Positions 47,365 through 57,233 are shown, counted from the first letter of the stretch. The stretch is 64,000 bases of DNA from Comamonadaceae bacterium (GCA_003599455.1 QZKF01000054.1:1-64000); one strand, 5' to 3'. Notes: generated by a model not told the origin, from the letters alone. Program-made: numbers and translations.

Positions 47365-48941
47365 CAGAACTCCACAAAGACATGGGGCACCTGGGCGGCG
47401 GTGCCCAGGCTGAAACCGCTGGCGCGCGCGCAGGCCTGGCGCGCGAATTCCAGATCGGCCGGGTAGCTGGCGTGCACCCGGTAGAGCACCTCGCCGGCGG
47501 CCACCGGCTCGCCGAGCTTGACGCACAGGTCCACGCCCGCGCCCCGCACCTTGGGTGCCCCGGCCAGCCGGGCGATCTGCGCGATCTGCAGGTTGTCGAT
47601 GCCGATGACCACCCCCGCCGCGGGCGCCTTCACCTCCAGCGTGAGCACGCCCAGCGCCGGGTGGTGGTGGTCAAAGCCGCGCTCACCCTGCGCCTGCACG
47701 ATGGCGCGCATCTGTGCGAGCGCACGGCCCGAGTCGAGGATGTCGCGGGCGATCGAAAAGCCATCGCCGCCGCGCACATCGGGGCTGCATTCGATCAGCC
47801 GCCCGGCCAGGCGCAAGGATTTCTGCCGCAGGTCGTCAGGCGCACGCGGGTCGTTCTCCAGCACCAGCATCACGTCGCGCGCCTCCAGCACCGGGCCCAC
47901 GCCACGCCCCACCGGCTGGCGGCCGTCGGTGATCACCACGTCCAGCGAGAGGTGCATGCGCTGCGCCACGTACTCGAACAGGCGGCGCAGGCGCTGTGCC
48001 TCGGGCATGGAGCGCACCTTGGCCGTGGGGCCGATGGGGATGTCGAGCACGAGGTGCGTGGCGCCCGCGGCAATCTTCTTCGACAGGATGGACGCGACCA
48101 TCTGGCCAGGCGAATCGATGGACAGCGGGCGCTCGACCGAGATCAGCACATCGTCGGCCGGCGACAGCATCGCCGCGCCACCCCAGGCCAGGCAGCCGTG
48201 GTGCTGGCGCACGATGCCGGTGAGCTGTTCGAACGGCAGCTCCACGTTGGCCAGCACCTCCATGGTGTCGGCCGTTCCGGCGGGTGAGGTGATGGCGCGC
48301 GACGAGGTCTTGGGAAACACCAGGCCATGGGCCGCCACGATGGGCACGACCAGCATCGAGGTGCGGTTGCCCGGGATGCCGCCGATGCAGTGTTTGTCCA
48401 CCACCAGCGGCTCGTGCCAGTCGAGCCGCCGCCCGCTGGCCACCATGGCTTCGGTCAGGAAGTAGACCTCCTCGCGGTCGAGCTCGCTGCGGTTGCAAGC
48501 CACCACGAAGGCGGTGAGCTCGATCTTGGAGTAGCGCAGCTCGGCGATATCGCGAATGATGTGGCGGAAGTCGTCGCGGCCCAGGCGCTCGCCGTTGATC
48601 TTGCGAAACAGCGCGGGGATGGACTCGGGCGGCTCGGCCGGCAACACCGAAACCGGGTGGCCACCGGCCACGTCCAGCCGGGCAAAGGCGTCTTCGGACA
48701 CCCCGATCTCGTTGCAGCCCACGATGCTGCTGTCGTCCACCACGTTGAGCGTGGCCAGGATGCGCTGGCCGTTGGCCCGCACCTCCACCTTGGACAAGGC
48801 CTGGAAGCCTTCGGCCCGCACCACCTCGCAGTCGCGGTGCAGGTAGGCCACGTTCTCGTGGTAGGTGTCGATGGCCACGCGCCTCAGCGTGAGGCCGGTG
48901 GTGGTGGTGGTGGTAGGTGCGGGTTCGGCGGCGGGCTGCAT
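47364..48941 (-). CDS. AMP phosphorylase-like / thymidine phosphorylase family protein
   Basis: A 525-residue protein of the archaeal AMP-phosphorylase branch of the pyrimidine-nucleoside phosphorylase family. An extra N-terminal domain of about 100 residues ([20 protein letters not shown]) precedes the alpha/beta core. The phosphate-binding motif [14 protein letters not shown] lies at about 182-195, and [16 protein letters not shown] is conserved. Archaeal relatives phosphorolyse AMP to ribose 1,5-bisphosphate and adenine. It begins with a poly-Thr stretch encoded by a GTG-rich microsatellite (about 48896-48915). It is paired with a PRPP-synthase-like gene. Confidence 0.85.
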   Translation of the reverse strand: MQPAAEPAPTTTTTTGLTLRRVAIDTYHENVAYLHRDCEVVRAEGFQALSKVEVRANGQRILATLNVVDDSSIVGCNEIGVSEDAFARLDVAGGHPVSVLPAEPPESIPALFRKINGERLGRDDFRHIIRDIAELRYSKIELTAFVVACNRSELDREEVYFLTEAMVASGRRLDWHEPLVVDKHCIGGIPGNRTSMLVVPIVAAHGLVFPKTSSRAITSPAGTADTMEVLANVELPFEQLTGIVRQHHGCLAWGGAAMLSPADDVLISVERPLSIDSPGQMVASILSKKIAAGATHLVLDIPIGPTAKVRSMPEAQRLRRLFEYVAQRMHLSLDVVITDGRQPVGRGVGPVLEARDVMLVLENDPRAPDDLRQKSLRLAGRLIECSPDVRGGDGFSIARDILDSGRALAQMRAIVQAQGERGFDHHHPALGVLTLEVKAPAAGVVIGIDNLQIAQIARLAGAPKVRGAGVDLCVKLGEPVAAGEVLYRVHASYPADLEFARQACARASGFSLGTAAQVPHVFVEF

Positions 48942-48967
48942 GCCCGGGACGATACACCGCCGCCATG

Positions 48968-49687
48968 TCAGCCCACGACCAGGCGCATCACGGGCATGAC
49001 GCGTTCGGACTCGGCGCGCCGCTCCAGCGCCAGGCGCATGTTCATCTGCGCCACCTCGGTGTGCTCCACCGCCAGGGCCTGGGCGCGCGCGCCTTCGCCG
49101 CGCAGCAGCGCGTCGAACAGCATGTGGTGCTGGCGGTGCGCATAGAGCATCCAGTCGCGGTCCAGCGCCACCGTGCCCTGCATGGGCAGCATGGCCGAGG
49201 CCGGCGCGAACGGCAGCTTGTCGTTGAGCGCCACCGCGCGCTGCAGGGCGCGGTTGCCGCAGGCCTCCAGCAGCAGCGCGTGAAAGCGGTCGTTCATCAC
49301 CGCATACGCCGCGTAACTTTCGATGGTCAGCGGGCTGTCGGCCAGCAGCCGGTCGCCCTCGTCAAGACAGGCCTGCAACTGGCCCTGCAGCTGGCGCGGC
49401 ACGCCGTGCTCGGCCACCAGGCGCGCGGCCATGCCTTCGAGGTGGCCGCGCACGGCGATCGCGTCGCGCACCTCCTGCGCGGTGAACTGGCGTACCAGGT
49501 ACTTGCCGGTGTCGTTGGCCTCGACCAGGCCCTCCTGCTCCAGCGTCACCAGCGCGGCGCGCACCGGCGTGCGCGAAGCGCCCAGGCTGTCGGCCAGCTG
49601 CTGCTCGGCCAGGCGCTGGCCGGGCTCGAACTGGCCGCTCAGGATCAGGTCGCGCAGTTGCATCAACACGGTTTCTTGCAAGCTCAT
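48968..49687 (-). CDS. GntR-family transcriptional regulator (FadR/VanR type)
   Basis: A 239-residue regulator with an N-terminal winged helix ([23 protein letters not shown], about residues 32-54) and a helical FCD domain with candidate metal histidines. The start is [18 protein letters not shown]. It is divergent from the Rieske oxygenase operon and probably represses it. The 76-bp space holds a TGTACA palindrome (49696-49701) and a TTAAAAACGGGATACC stretch as candidate control sites. Confidence 0.88.
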   Translation of the reverse strand: MSLQETVLMQLRDLILSGQFEPGQRLAEQQLADSLGASRTPVRAALVTLEQEGLVEANDTGKYLVRQFTAQEVRDAIAVRGHLEGMAARLVAEHGVPRQLQGQLQACLDEGDRLLADSPLTIESYAAYAVMNDRFHALLLEACGNRALQRAVALNDKLPFAPASAMLPMQGTVALDRDWMLYAHRQHHMLFDALLRGEGARAQALAVEHTEVAQMNMRLALERRAESERVMPVMRLVVG

Positions 49688-49763
49688 GGCACAAACTGTA
49701 CACCGAAACTTAAAAACGGGATACCATTTCGCCCAACCCCTTGTTACGTCCGTTGGAGATGCC

Positions 49764-51140
49764 ATGAAAGCCGAACTCAACCAGCGCCTCACCCAGGTCG
49801 GGCCGGGCACACCCGGTGGCGAGATGCTGCGCCGCTACTGGCAACCGGTGGCCCTGCTCGACGAGTTCGACCCCGCGCTGGACCCGCGCATGGCCGTGCG
49901 CCCGGTGAAGCCGGTGCGCGTGCTGGGACAGGACTTCGTGCTGTTCCGCGACGCCACAGGCACCTACGGCCTGCTCGACCGCGACTGCCCGCACCGCGGC
50001 GCCGACCTGGCGTACGGCCGCAACGAAGGCGACGGCCTGCGCTGCCCCTTCCATGGCTGGAAGTTCGACACCACCGGCCAGTGCATCGAGACCCCGGCCG
50101 AGCCCGCGGGCAGCCGCATGTGCCAGCACATCCGCCAGCGCAGCTACCCGCTGGTAGAAAAAAGCGGCGTGCTGTTCGGCTGGTTCGGACCCGAAGGCCA
50201 GACACCGCCGCCCTTCCCCGCGCTCGACTGCTTCACAGCGCCCGCCACGCACAGCTTTGCGTTCAAGGGCCTGTGGCACTGCAACTGGCTGCAGTCGTTC
50301 GAGGTCGGCATCGACCCGGCGCACGCGTCCTACCTGCACCGCTTCTTCAACGACGGCTCGCTCGAGGACAGCTACGGCAAGCAGTTCCGCGGCGCCAGCG
50401 CCGGTGACGTGGGCGGCGAGCGCTGGCCCATGACGCGCGTGATGCGCGAGTTCGGCCAGCCGCAGATCGCGTTCGAGGCGCGGCCGCACGGCCTGCAGCT
50501 CACCGCGCTGCGGCCCATGACGGACGAGCTCACCCACGTGCGCGTGACCCACGCGGTGTTCCCGCAGACCTTCGTGATCCCGCTGTCGGAGACCATGACG
50601 ATCACGCAGATGCACGTGCCGGTGGACGACACGCACAACTACTGGTTCGCCTTCTTCACCAGCTTCACCGGCCCGGTGGACAAGGACGCCATGCGCACGC
50701 CGCGCCTGCAAGCCGTGACCCTGCCCGACTACATCCCGAAGGCGGGCCGCCACAACCACTGGGGCTTCAACCCCGAGGAACAGCAGACCCGCACCTACCT
50801 CGGCATGGGCGAGGACGACATCAATGTGCACGACCAGTGGGCCTGCGAGAGCATGGGCGCGATCCAGGACCGCACGCGCGAGCACCTGGGCACAACCGAC
50901 AAAGTGATCATGGCCAACCGGCGCCTGCTGATGCAGGCGATCGACGCGGTGGAGCAAGGCGGCACGCCACCGGGCATTGCCGACCCCGCCCTGCACGACC
51001 AGATCAGCGGCCCCGACACGGTGGACGGTATCGCCCCCGCGCAGGCCTGGCAGGCCTGGTGGCAGGACGCGGTGCGCGCCCGGCGCGAAGGCGCGCCCTG
51101 GAGCGATACGGCCGTCCAGGAAACGGCGGGCGCGAAATGA
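49764..51140 (+). CDS. Rieske oxygenase, large (alpha) subunit
   Basis: A 458-residue aromatic-ring-hydroxylating oxygenase. The Rieske [2Fe-2S] ligands are C75-H77 and C94-H97 (CPHRG and CPFHGWK). The catalytic iron site is EVGIDPAHASYLHRF, with the D-x2-H-x3-H pattern. The length and sequence resemble phthalate-4,5-dioxygenase-type (class IA) alpha subunits. It would oxygenate an aromatic or amine substrate using electrons from a ferredoxin. A ferredoxin is encoded two genes downstream, but no reductase is in view. The ATG has TTGGAGATGCC upstream and the 3' end overlaps the next gene (ATGA). Confidence 0.9.
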   Translation: MKAELNQRLTQVGPGTPGGEMLRRYWQPVALLDEFDPALDPRMAVRPVKPVRVLGQDFVLFRDATGTYGLLDRDCPHRGADLAYGRNEGDGLRCPFHGWKFDTTGQCIETPAEPAGSRMCQHIRQRSYPLVEKSGVLFGWFGPEGQTPPPFPALDCFTAPATHSFAFKGLWHCNWLQSFEVGIDPAHASYLHRFFNDGSLEDSYGKQFRGASAGDVGGERWPMTRVMREFGQPQIAFEARPHGLQLTALRPMTDELTHVRVTHAVFPQTFVIPLSETMTITQMHVPVDDTHNYWFAFFTSFTGPVDKDAMRTPRLQAVTLPDYIPKAGRHNHWGFNPEEQQTRTYLGMGEDDINVHDQWACESMGAIQDRTREHLGTTDKVIMANRRLLMQAIDAVEQGGTPPGIADPALHDQISGPDTVDGIAPAQAWQAWWQDAVRARREGAPWSDTAVQETAGAK

Positions 51141-52615
51141 CGCATTTCGCCGAGCGCTGCGGCCTGCACACCGCGGCGCGCGAGGCCGCCTGCGCACGCG
51201 TGGCACGGCTGATCGAGGCCAGCGGCATCGAGCTGGTGCGCTTTGGCTGGTGCGACACCCACGGCATGCTGCGCGGCAAGACGCTGAGCGCGCAGGCCGC
51301 CCTGCGCGCGCTGCGCGACGGCGTGGGCATGGTGGGCACGCTCATGCTGAAAGACACCGCCGACCGCACCGCCTGGAAGGTGTTCGAGCCCGGTGGCGCG
51401 GCCGAGCTGCCCGGCTTCGCCGGCGCGGCCAACCTCATGCTCATGCCCGCCCCGGACAGCTTCACCACCCTGCCCTGGCTGGCGCGCACCGGCTGGCTGC
51501 GCTGCCAGCCCTGGTTTGCCGACGGCACCCCCGTGCCGCTGGACACGCGGCGCGTGCTGCAGACCGCGCTGGCCCGGCTGGGCGACGCCGGCTACGGCCT
51601 CAAGACCGGGCTGGAGGTCGAGTTCCACATCTACCGCATCACCGACACCGGTCCCCAGCTCGACCCCGAGCTCGCGGCCTGGCCCGGTCTACCGCCCGCG
51701 GTGGAAATGATCCACCCCGGCTACAACCTGCAGGCCGAGGCCATGATGGACCTGAGCGACGAGCCGCTGCGCATCGTGCAGCGCACCGCGCAGGCGCTGG
51801 GCCTGCCACTGCAGTCGCTGGAGATCGAGCTGGGGCCCAGCCAGGTGGAAGCGGTGTTCGACGCCACCGACGCGCTCACCGCGGCCGACCAGATGGTGCT
51901 GTTCCGCAATGGCGTGCGCCAGGCGCTGCGCCGCGCGGGTTACCACGCCACCTTCATGTGCCGCCCGCCGTTCCCGCACATCATGTCCAGCGGCTGGCAC
52001 CTGCACCAGTCGCTGGTGGACCTGAAGACCGGCCGCAACGCCTGCGTGCGCGACGCGCCCGCGCCCGGCAGCACGCGCGCCGACGCGACCCACACGCTGT
52101 CGGACGCCGGCGCGCACTGGCTCGCCGGCCTGCTGGCGCATGCGCGCGGCATGACCGTGCTGTGCACGCCCACCGTCAACGGCTTCGCGCGCTTCCGGCC
52201 CAACGCGCTCGCGCCGCAGGCCGTGCTCTGGGGGCAGGACAACCGCGGCGCCATGCTGCGCGTGGTGGGCGCGACGGGCGACAGTGCCACGCGCATCGAG
52301 AACCGCGTGGGCGAACCGGCCGCGAACCCCTACCTCTACATGGCCGCGCAGATCCACGCCGGGCTCGACGGCCTGCAGCGCGGCTTGCTGCCGGCACAGG
52401 CCAGCGAAACGCCCTATGCCGACGGCGCTGAAAAAATACCGACCTCGCTGGGCGAAGGCATCGCCGCGCTGCAGGCCGACGACGCCCTGCGCGCCGGCTT
52501 CGGCGACGATGTGGTGCGCTACTTCTGCCGCATCAAGCAGCAGGAGCTCGACCGCCACACGCAGGCCGAGGACAAAACCGACTTCGAACGCCGCGAGTAC
52601 TTCGCGCGCACCTGA
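51137..52615 (+). CDS. Glutamine-synthetase-like ligase
   Basis: A 492-residue GlnA-fold protein. LEVEFHIY and EIELGPSQVEAVF supply metal Glu residues. SSGWHLHQSL, NGFARFRP, DNRGAMLRV and RIENR match the ATP and Glu-binding segments of active glutamine synthetases. It is more like gamma-glutamylating catabolic enzymes than housekeeping GlnA, so it probably attaches glutamate to an amine substrate. ATGA overlap with the Rieske gene ties the two together. The true amine is unknown. Confidence 0.86.
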   Translation: MTHFAERCGLHTAAREAACARVARLIEASGIELVRFGWCDTHGMLRGKTLSAQAALRALRDGVGMVGTLMLKDTADRTAWKVFEPGGAAELPGFAGAANLMLMPAPDSFTTLPWLARTGWLRCQPWFADGTPVPLDTRRVLQTALARLGDAGYGLKTGLEVEFHIYRITDTGPQLDPELAAWPGLPPAVEMIHPGYNLQAEAMMDLSDEPLRIVQRTAQALGLPLQSLEIELGPSQVEAVFDATDALTAADQMVLFRNGVRQALRRAGYHATFMCRPPFPHIMSSGWHLHQSLVDLKTGRNACVRDAPAPGSTRADATHTLSDAGAHWLAGLLAHARGMTVLCTPTVNGFARFRPNALAPQAVLWGQDNRGAMLRVVGATGDSATRIENRVGEPAANPYLYMAAQIHAGLDGLQRGLLPAQASETPYADGAEKIPTSLGEGIAALQADDALRAGFGDDVVRYFCRIKQQELDRHTQAEDKTDFERREYFART

Positions 52616-52636
52616 ACCGCTTCAACGATCCACACC

Positions 52637-52960
52637 ATGATCTCCATCCGCTTCATCCACGCCGACCAGACGGTGCAGGACATCCAGACCACACCGGGCC
52701 AGAGCCTCATGAAGGCCGCGGTGGACGCCAACCTCAAGGGCATCGAGGCCGATTGCGGTGGCAGCCTGACCTGCGCCACCTGCCACGTGATGATCGACGC
52801 GCCCTGGGCCGCGCTGCTGCCGCCGCCCGTGCCCGACGAGACCGACATGCTCGACTTCGCCTCCAGCCCGGTGCTGCCCACCAGCCGGCTGAGCTGCCAG
52901 GTGCGCCTCACGCCCGAACTCGACGGCATGGTGGTGCGCCTGCCTCCCACCCAGCACTGA
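52637..52960 (+). CDS. [2Fe-2S] ferredoxin, adrenodoxin/putidaredoxin type
   Basis: A 107-residue vertebrate-type ferredoxin. The cluster ligands are C-GGSLT-C-AT-C and a later Cys in LSCQV. It lies 21 bp after the ligase gene and probably carries electrons from an unlinked reductase to the Rieske oxygenase. It lacks the fused reductase seen in class IA systems. Confidence 0.9.
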   Translation: MISIRFIHADQTVQDIQTTPGQSLMKAAVDANLKGIEADCGGSLTCATCHVMIDAPWAALLPPPVPDETDMLDFASSPVLPTSRLSCQVRLTPELDGMVVRLPPTQH

Positions 52961-53025
52961 GCGACGCGCGGACCCCGCGCCCGCCCGTGGCACACTGATT
53001 CCCCCGACCCCTTCCACCCGCCGCC

Positions 53026-53730
53026 ATGCCAGACATCGTTTACCCCTTTGCCCCGCCCGCCGTCGTCAGCGTGCCCGTGGTGGGCCGCACCGAGCGCTTC
53101 CCGGTCCACCGCATCTACTGCGTGGGCCGCAATTACGAGGAACACGCGAAGGAAATGGGCTTCACCGGCCGCGAGCCACCGTTCTTCTTTCTCAAGCCGG
53201 CCGACGCCATCGTGGTCGCCGAACCCGGCCAGGCCGCGACCATTCCCTACCCCAGCCTCACCAGCAACCTGCACCACGAAATCGAACTGGTGGTCGCCAT
53301 CGGCACCGGCGGGAAAAACATCAAGGCCCCGGACGCGGCGAAACACATCTACGGCTACGCCGTGGGCCTGGACATGACGCGCCGCGACCTGCAGAACGAC
53401 ATGAAGAAGCAGGGCCGCCCCTGGTGCATCGGCAAGGCCTACGACCACTCCGCGCCCATCGGCCCGATCACCCCCGCGGCGCAGGCCGGCGACGTGAACA
53501 GCGCGCCCATCTGGCTGCAGGTCAACGGCACGGACCGTCAGCGCAGCACCGTGGCCAAGCTGATCTGGAACGTGGCCGAAACCATCGAGCACCTCTCGGC
53601 CGCCTGGGAACTGCAGCCCGGCGACCTCATCTACACCGGCACCCCCGAAGGCGTCGCCGCCGTGGTGCGCGGCGACACCCTGCACGGTGGCGTGGACGGC
53701 CTCACCCCGATCCTGGTGAAGGTGGCCTGA
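53026..53730 (+). CDS. Fumarylacetoacetate hydrolase family protein
   Basis: A 234-residue FAH-fold enzyme. [12 protein letters not shown] carries the typical His-Glu, and EIELVVAIG and the following acidic residue match the metal site. The family cleaves C-C bonds of beta-diketo or 2-oxo acids, or decarboxylates oxaloacetate-like compounds. Its place in the Rieske operon suggests it acts on a ring-cleavage product. A distinct substrate class cannot be chosen. Confidence 0.86.
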   Translation: MPDIVYPFAPPAVVSVPVVGRTERFPVHRIYCVGRNYEEHAKEMGFTGREPPFFFLKPADAIVVAEPGQAATIPYPSLTSNLHHEIELVVAIGTGGKNIKAPDAAKHIYGYAVGLDMTRRDLQNDMKKQGRPWCIGKAYDHSAPIGPITPAAQAGDVNSAPIWLQVNGTDRQRSTVAKLIWNVAETIEHLSAAWELQPGDLIYTGTPEGVAAVVRGDTLHGGVDGLTPILVKVA

Positions 53731-53816
53731 GGGTAAGACCTCTCGAATCCATCGCTGTCCCCGCGTATCCTTTCGCCACTCTCGTTTCCTTCCCTCGACC
53801 CCAGGAGATTTTCAAC

Positions 53817-54863
53817 ATGATCCAGCGCAGAACCCTGCTTCAGTCCGGCGCCGCCGTCGCCCTCGGCGCGCCCGCCCTCTCGGGCTTCGCCCAGCAAAGC
53901 GTCACCCTCAAGTTCCACACCTTCATGGCGCCGCAGTCCAACGTGTGGCTCAACATGCACAAGGCCTGGATGGACCGCGTTGAAAAGGACTCGGGCGGCC
54001 GCATCAAGTTCGAGGCCTATCCCGCCATGCAGCTCGGCGGCTCGCCGGTGCAGCTGTTCGACCAGGCGCGCGACGGCGTGGTCGACGTCGTCTGGACCCT
54101 GCCGGGCAACACGCCGGGCCGCTTCCCGCGCATCGAGGTGTTCGAGCTGCCGTTCATGATGAACAACGCCGAAGCCACCTCCAAGGCCTACTGGGAGTAC
54201 GTGCAGACCGTGGCCAAGGACGAGTTCAAGGAAGTGCAGGTCATCGCCCTGCAGGTGCACGGCCCGGGCATGTTCCACATGCGCAGCAAGCAGATCAAGA
54301 CCGCCGAGGACCTGCGCGGCTCCAAGGTGCGCGGCCCGACCCGCCAGATCACCAAGATGCTGGGCTACCTCGGCGCCACGCCCGTGGGCATGCCGCTGCC
54401 GCAGATTCCGGACGCGCTCTCCAAGGGCGTGATCGACGGCTGCGTGATCCCCTGGGAGGTGGTGCCCTCGGTCAAGGTGCAGGAGCTCACCAAGTTCCAC
54501 AGCGAGTTCGACCCCTCGGGCGGCGCGCTCTACACCACCACCTTCGTGATGGCGATGAACCGCAACAAGTACGCCTCGCTCGCACCCGACCTCAAGGCCA
54601 TCATCGACAAGCACTCCGGCATGGAGACCTCGGGCTGGCTCGGCAAGACCCAGCAGGCCGGCGACGTGCCCGGCCGCGAAAGCGCCGTCAAGCAGGGCAA
54701 CACGATCTACACCATCCCCGCGGCGGAAGCGCAGGAATTCAAGCGCAAGGCGCGCCTGGTCGAGATCGAGTGGGTGCAGGACATGGACAAGCGCGGTTTC
54801 AACGGCAAGGAATTGCTGGACACCGCCAAGGCGCTGATCGCCAAGCACGGCAAGAAGGCCTGA
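53817..54863 (+). CDS. TRAP transporter substrate-binding protein (DctP family)
   Basis: A 348-residue periplasmic binding protein. The leader MIQRRTLLQSGAAVALGAPA has an RR motif and a hydrophobic core, of Tat or Sec type. The mature part has the DctP fold with VRGPTRQITKMLGYLGATPV. It would bind a carboxylate, aromatic acid or related nutrient for the membrane permeases, which are not in the window. It has CCAGGAGATTTTCAAC before the ATG and a terminator right after it. It is the last gene of the Rieske locus. Confidence 0.9.
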   Translation: MIQRRTLLQSGAAVALGAPALSGFAQQSVTLKFHTFMAPQSNVWLNMHKAWMDRVEKDSGGRIKFEAYPAMQLGGSPVQLFDQARDGVVDVVWTLPGNTPGRFPRIEVFELPFMMNNAEATSKAYWEYVQTVAKDEFKEVQVIALQVHGPGMFHMRSKQIKTAEDLRGSKVRGPTRQITKMLGYLGATPVGMPLPQIPDALSKGVIDGCVIPWEVVPSVKVQELTKFHSEFDPSGGALYTTTFVMAMNRNKYASLAPDLKAIIDKHSGMETSGWLGKTQQAGDVPGRESAVKQGNTIYTIPAAEAQEFKRKARLVEIEWVQDMDKRGFNGKELLDTAKALIAKHGKKA

Positions 54864-54880
54864 GCCTTCCCGCCGTTCGC

Positions 54881-54910
54881 AAAAAGCCGGGCTTGTGCCC
54901 GGCTTTTTTT
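54881..54910 (+). terminator. Rho-independent terminator after TRAP gene
   Basis: AAAAAGCCGGGC-TTGT-GCCCGGC followed by seven T residues, 18 bp after the stop. Stem of 7 bp extended by A-T pairs. Confidence 0.92.
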
Positions 54911-54941
54911 CGCCGTCATCACAGCCCGCTAAACTGGCCCG

Positions 54942-55496
54942 ATGCTGCGCCCACCCGCCAAACACTGCCGCAACTGCGGCACCGCCGTCGACATCCGCCT
55001 GCCCGACGACGGCGACACCAAACCCCGCGCCGTCTGCCCCGCCTGCCACACGGTGCACTACGACAACCCGCTCAACGTGGTCGGCACCGTGCCGGTGTGG
55101 GGCGACACGGGCCAGTACGTGCTGCTGTGCAAGCGCAACATCGAACCGCGCTGGGGCAAGTGGACGCTGCCGGCCGGCTTCATGGAACTGGGCGAGACCA
55201 CGGCCGAGGGTGCGGCCCGCGAGACCGACGAGGAAGCCGGCGCGCGCTTCGAGATGGGCGAGATCTTCACGCTGATGAACGTGGCGCGCGTGGGCCAGGT
55301 GCACATCTACTACCGCGCCCGCCTGCTCAGCGAACACTTCAACCCGGGCCACGAAACCATCGAGGCGCGGCTGTTCACCGAAGACCAGATCCCCTGGGAC
55401 GAAATCGCCTTCCGCACCGTCAAGGAAACCCTGGAGCACTACTTCGCCGACCGGCGCCAGGGCCGATTCGGCTTCCACACCTTCGACATCGCCTGA
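54942..55496 (+). CDS. Nudix hydrolase with N-terminal zinc ribbon
   Basis: A 184-residue protein. The N-terminal zinc ribbon is CRNCG (residues 9-13) with CPACH, then the Nudix fold. The Nudix box GFMELGETTAEGAARETDEEAG matches the G-x5-E-x7-RE-U-x-EE-x-GU pattern. It would hydrolyse a nucleoside diphosphate linked to another moiety, such as an ADP-ribose or NADH derivative. It is the first gene after the terminator and is followed after 11 bp by an MFS transporter. Confidence 0.9.
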   Translation: MLRPPAKHCRNCGTAVDIRLPDDGDTKPRAVCPACHTVHYDNPLNVVGTVPVWGDTGQYVLLCKRNIEPRWGKWTLPAGFMELGETTAEGAARETDEEAGARFEMGEIFTLMNVARVGQVHIYYRARLLSEHFNPGHETIEARLFTEDQIPWDEIAFRTVKETLEHYFADRRQGRFGFHTFDIA

Positions 55497-55507
55497 GCAC
55501 AGGGCAC

Positions 55508-56686
55508 ATGGCGGCCGAGCGCAACTGGCCCCTTGTGCTGCGCCTGGGCACGGCGCAAACCCTGGCCTGGGGGTCCACCTACTACCTGCCGGCCCTGCTG
55601 GCACGGCCCATGGCCGACGGCCTGGGCCTGCCGGTGTCGCACATCTGGGCGGCTTTCACGGTGGCGCTGCTGGTCTCGGCCGTGCTCGGGCCGCTGGCCG
55701 GGCGCACGATAGACCGCTGGGGCGGCCGCCCGGTGCTCATGGGCACGAGCGTGCTGTTCGCGCTGGGCCTGGCCGCGCTGTCGCAGGTGCAGGGCACGGT
55801 GGGCCTGGTACTGGCCTGGCTGCTGATCGGTGTGGCCATGGGCAGCGGCCTGTACGAAGCCGCATTCGCGGCCCTGGTGCGGCTCAAGGGCACGGGGGCG
55901 CGGGCGTCCATCACCGGCATCACGCTGATCGCCGGCTTTGCCAGCACCGTGGGCTGGCCGCTGAGCGGCTGGATGGAGGCCGGGTTCGGCTGGCGCGGCG
56001 CCTGTCTGGGCTGGGCCGGCCTGCACCTGCTGCTGGGCCTGCCGCTGAACGCGAGCATCCCGCGCGCCAGCGCCCTGCCCGAACCCGTGCGGGATGCGCC
56101 GGCCGGACCGCAGGCCGCGCCGGGCGAACCCGCCGCACCGCACCCCTGGACCGCCTGGGCGCTGTCGTACGTGTTCGCCGCCACCTGGTTCGTGAGCACC
56201 GCCATGGCCGCGCACCTGCCCACCCTGCTGGTGGCCAACGGCGCCACGCTGGCGGGCGCGGTGGCGATCGGCGCGCTGGTGGGACCGGCGCAGGTGGCGG
56301 GCCGGCTGTTCGAGTTCGGCCTGCTGCGCCGCCTGCACCCCCTGCTGGCCGCGCGCGCCGCGGCGCTGGGCCATCCGCTGGGCGTGGCCTGCTGGATGCT
56401 CTTCGGCCCGGTGGCCGGGCCGGTGTTCGCGCTGCTGCACGGCGCGGGCAACGGCATCCTGACCATCGCCAAGGGCACGCTGCCGCTGGTGTACTTCGGC
56501 CCCGGCGGCTACGGCCAGCGCCAGGGCCTGATCATGGCGCCCTCACGCGTGGCGCAGGCGTTTGCGCCGCTGGTGTTCGGCGCCTGCATCGAGCGCTGGG
56601 GCTCGGGGGCCTTGTGGATCTCCAGCGCGCTGGGGCTGAGCGCGCTGGCCTGCCTGCTCTGGCTGCGCACGGCACCGCGCCGCTGA
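55508..56686 (+). CDS. MFS transporter
   Basis: A 392-residue major facilitator superfamily protein with about 12 hydrophobic helices and the loop motif GRTIDRWGGRPVL between helices 2 and 3. A Pro/Ala-rich cytoplasmic loop (about residues 200-215) separates the halves. The substrate is unknown. The ATG at 55508 is 11 bp after the Nudix stop, so the two are probably co-transcribed. Confidence 0.85.
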   Translation: MAAERNWPLVLRLGTAQTLAWGSTYYLPALLARPMADGLGLPVSHIWAAFTVALLVSAVLGPLAGRTIDRWGGRPVLMGTSVLFALGLAALSQVQGTVGLVLAWLLIGVAMGSGLYEAAFAALVRLKGTGARASITGITLIAGFASTVGWPLSGWMEAGFGWRGACLGWAGLHLLLGLPLNASIPRASALPEPVRDAPAGPQAAPGEPAAPHPWTAWALSYVFAATWFVSTAMAAHLPTLLVANGATLAGAVAIGALVGPAQVAGRLFEFGLLRRLHPLLAARAAALGHPLGVACWMLFGPVAGPVFALLHGAGNGILTIAKGTLPLVYFGPGGYGQRQGLIMAPSRVAQAFAPLVFGACIERWGSGALWISSALGLSALACLLWLRTAPRR

Positions 56687-56695
56687 GGCGCACGC

Positions 56696-57016
56696 TCAGG
56701 GCGTGGCCGCAAACCCGGGCGCGGGCCAGTTCAGCAGCTCGGCCAGGCGGGTGATTACCCAGGTCGACTCGGCTTCGTTCACCACCGCCGGCTCCACCCG
56801 CAGGCCCTGCAGGCAGCGCGCCAGCACGTCGGCCTCGGTGATGCCCAGGCTGAACTCCATGTTCCGCGCGGTCTCGGTGAGCATCTGCGCCATGTCTTCG
56901 CACAGCTCGTAGCGCGCGGCCAGCTCGGCGCGCGGCAGACCGGGTTTCTGGCGCCCGGGCGCGAGGTACAGCGCCATGAAGGAGCTGGGGATTTCGATCT
57001 GCGATTCGTCGGACAT
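56696..57016 (-). CDS. Conserved hypothetical protein
   Basis: A 106-residue soluble protein beginning MSDESQIEIPSSFMALYL. The centre, YELCEDMAQMLTETARNM, and GITEADVLARCLQGL are typical of a small family widespread in Comamonadaceae, sometimes labelled an ATPase with chaperone activity although no P-loop is present. It is convergent with the MFS gene (9 bp) and divergent from a small membrane protein. Function unknown. Confidence 0.72.
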   Translation of the reverse strand: MSDESQIEIPSSFMALYLAPGRQKPGLPRAELAARYELCEDMAQMLTETARNMEFSLGITEADVLARCLQGLRVEPAVVNEAESTWVITRLAELLNWPAPGFAATP

Positions 57017-57095
57017 ACCGCACTGTATTGCACCGGCATGCGGCTTCGGGCACGATGATCCGACTTCCGCAACCACCCGACACGAGGCAGACACC

Positions 57096-57233
57096 ATGGG
57101 CATCTGGATGGAACTCGGCATCTTCCTGGTCGTGCTCGGCGTGGGCTTCTGGCAGCTGCGCGATGTGAAGAAGGCCCAGCGCGAGCGGGTGGAGCGCGAA
57201 GCGAAACAGAAGGCGGGGCCGGGGCCGGACTGA
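57096..57233 (+). CDS. Single-pass small membrane protein (45 aa)
   Basis: MGIWMELGIFLVVLGVGFW begins a 45-residue peptide with one hydrophobic helix and a basic, Lys/Arg/Glu-rich tail. CGAGGCAGACACC precedes the ATG. A longer in-frame start would read through the divergent gene and is not favoured. It may be a regulatory or assembly peptide. Confidence 0.55.
   Translation: MGIWMELGIFLVVLGVGFWQLRDVKKAQRERVEREAKQKAGPGPD

Noticed and set aside
48896..48915. A simple GTG repeat as a phase-variation switch
   Set aside because: It is a short imperfect trinucleotide run in frame at the N-terminus, so changes would only alter a poly-Thr stretch.
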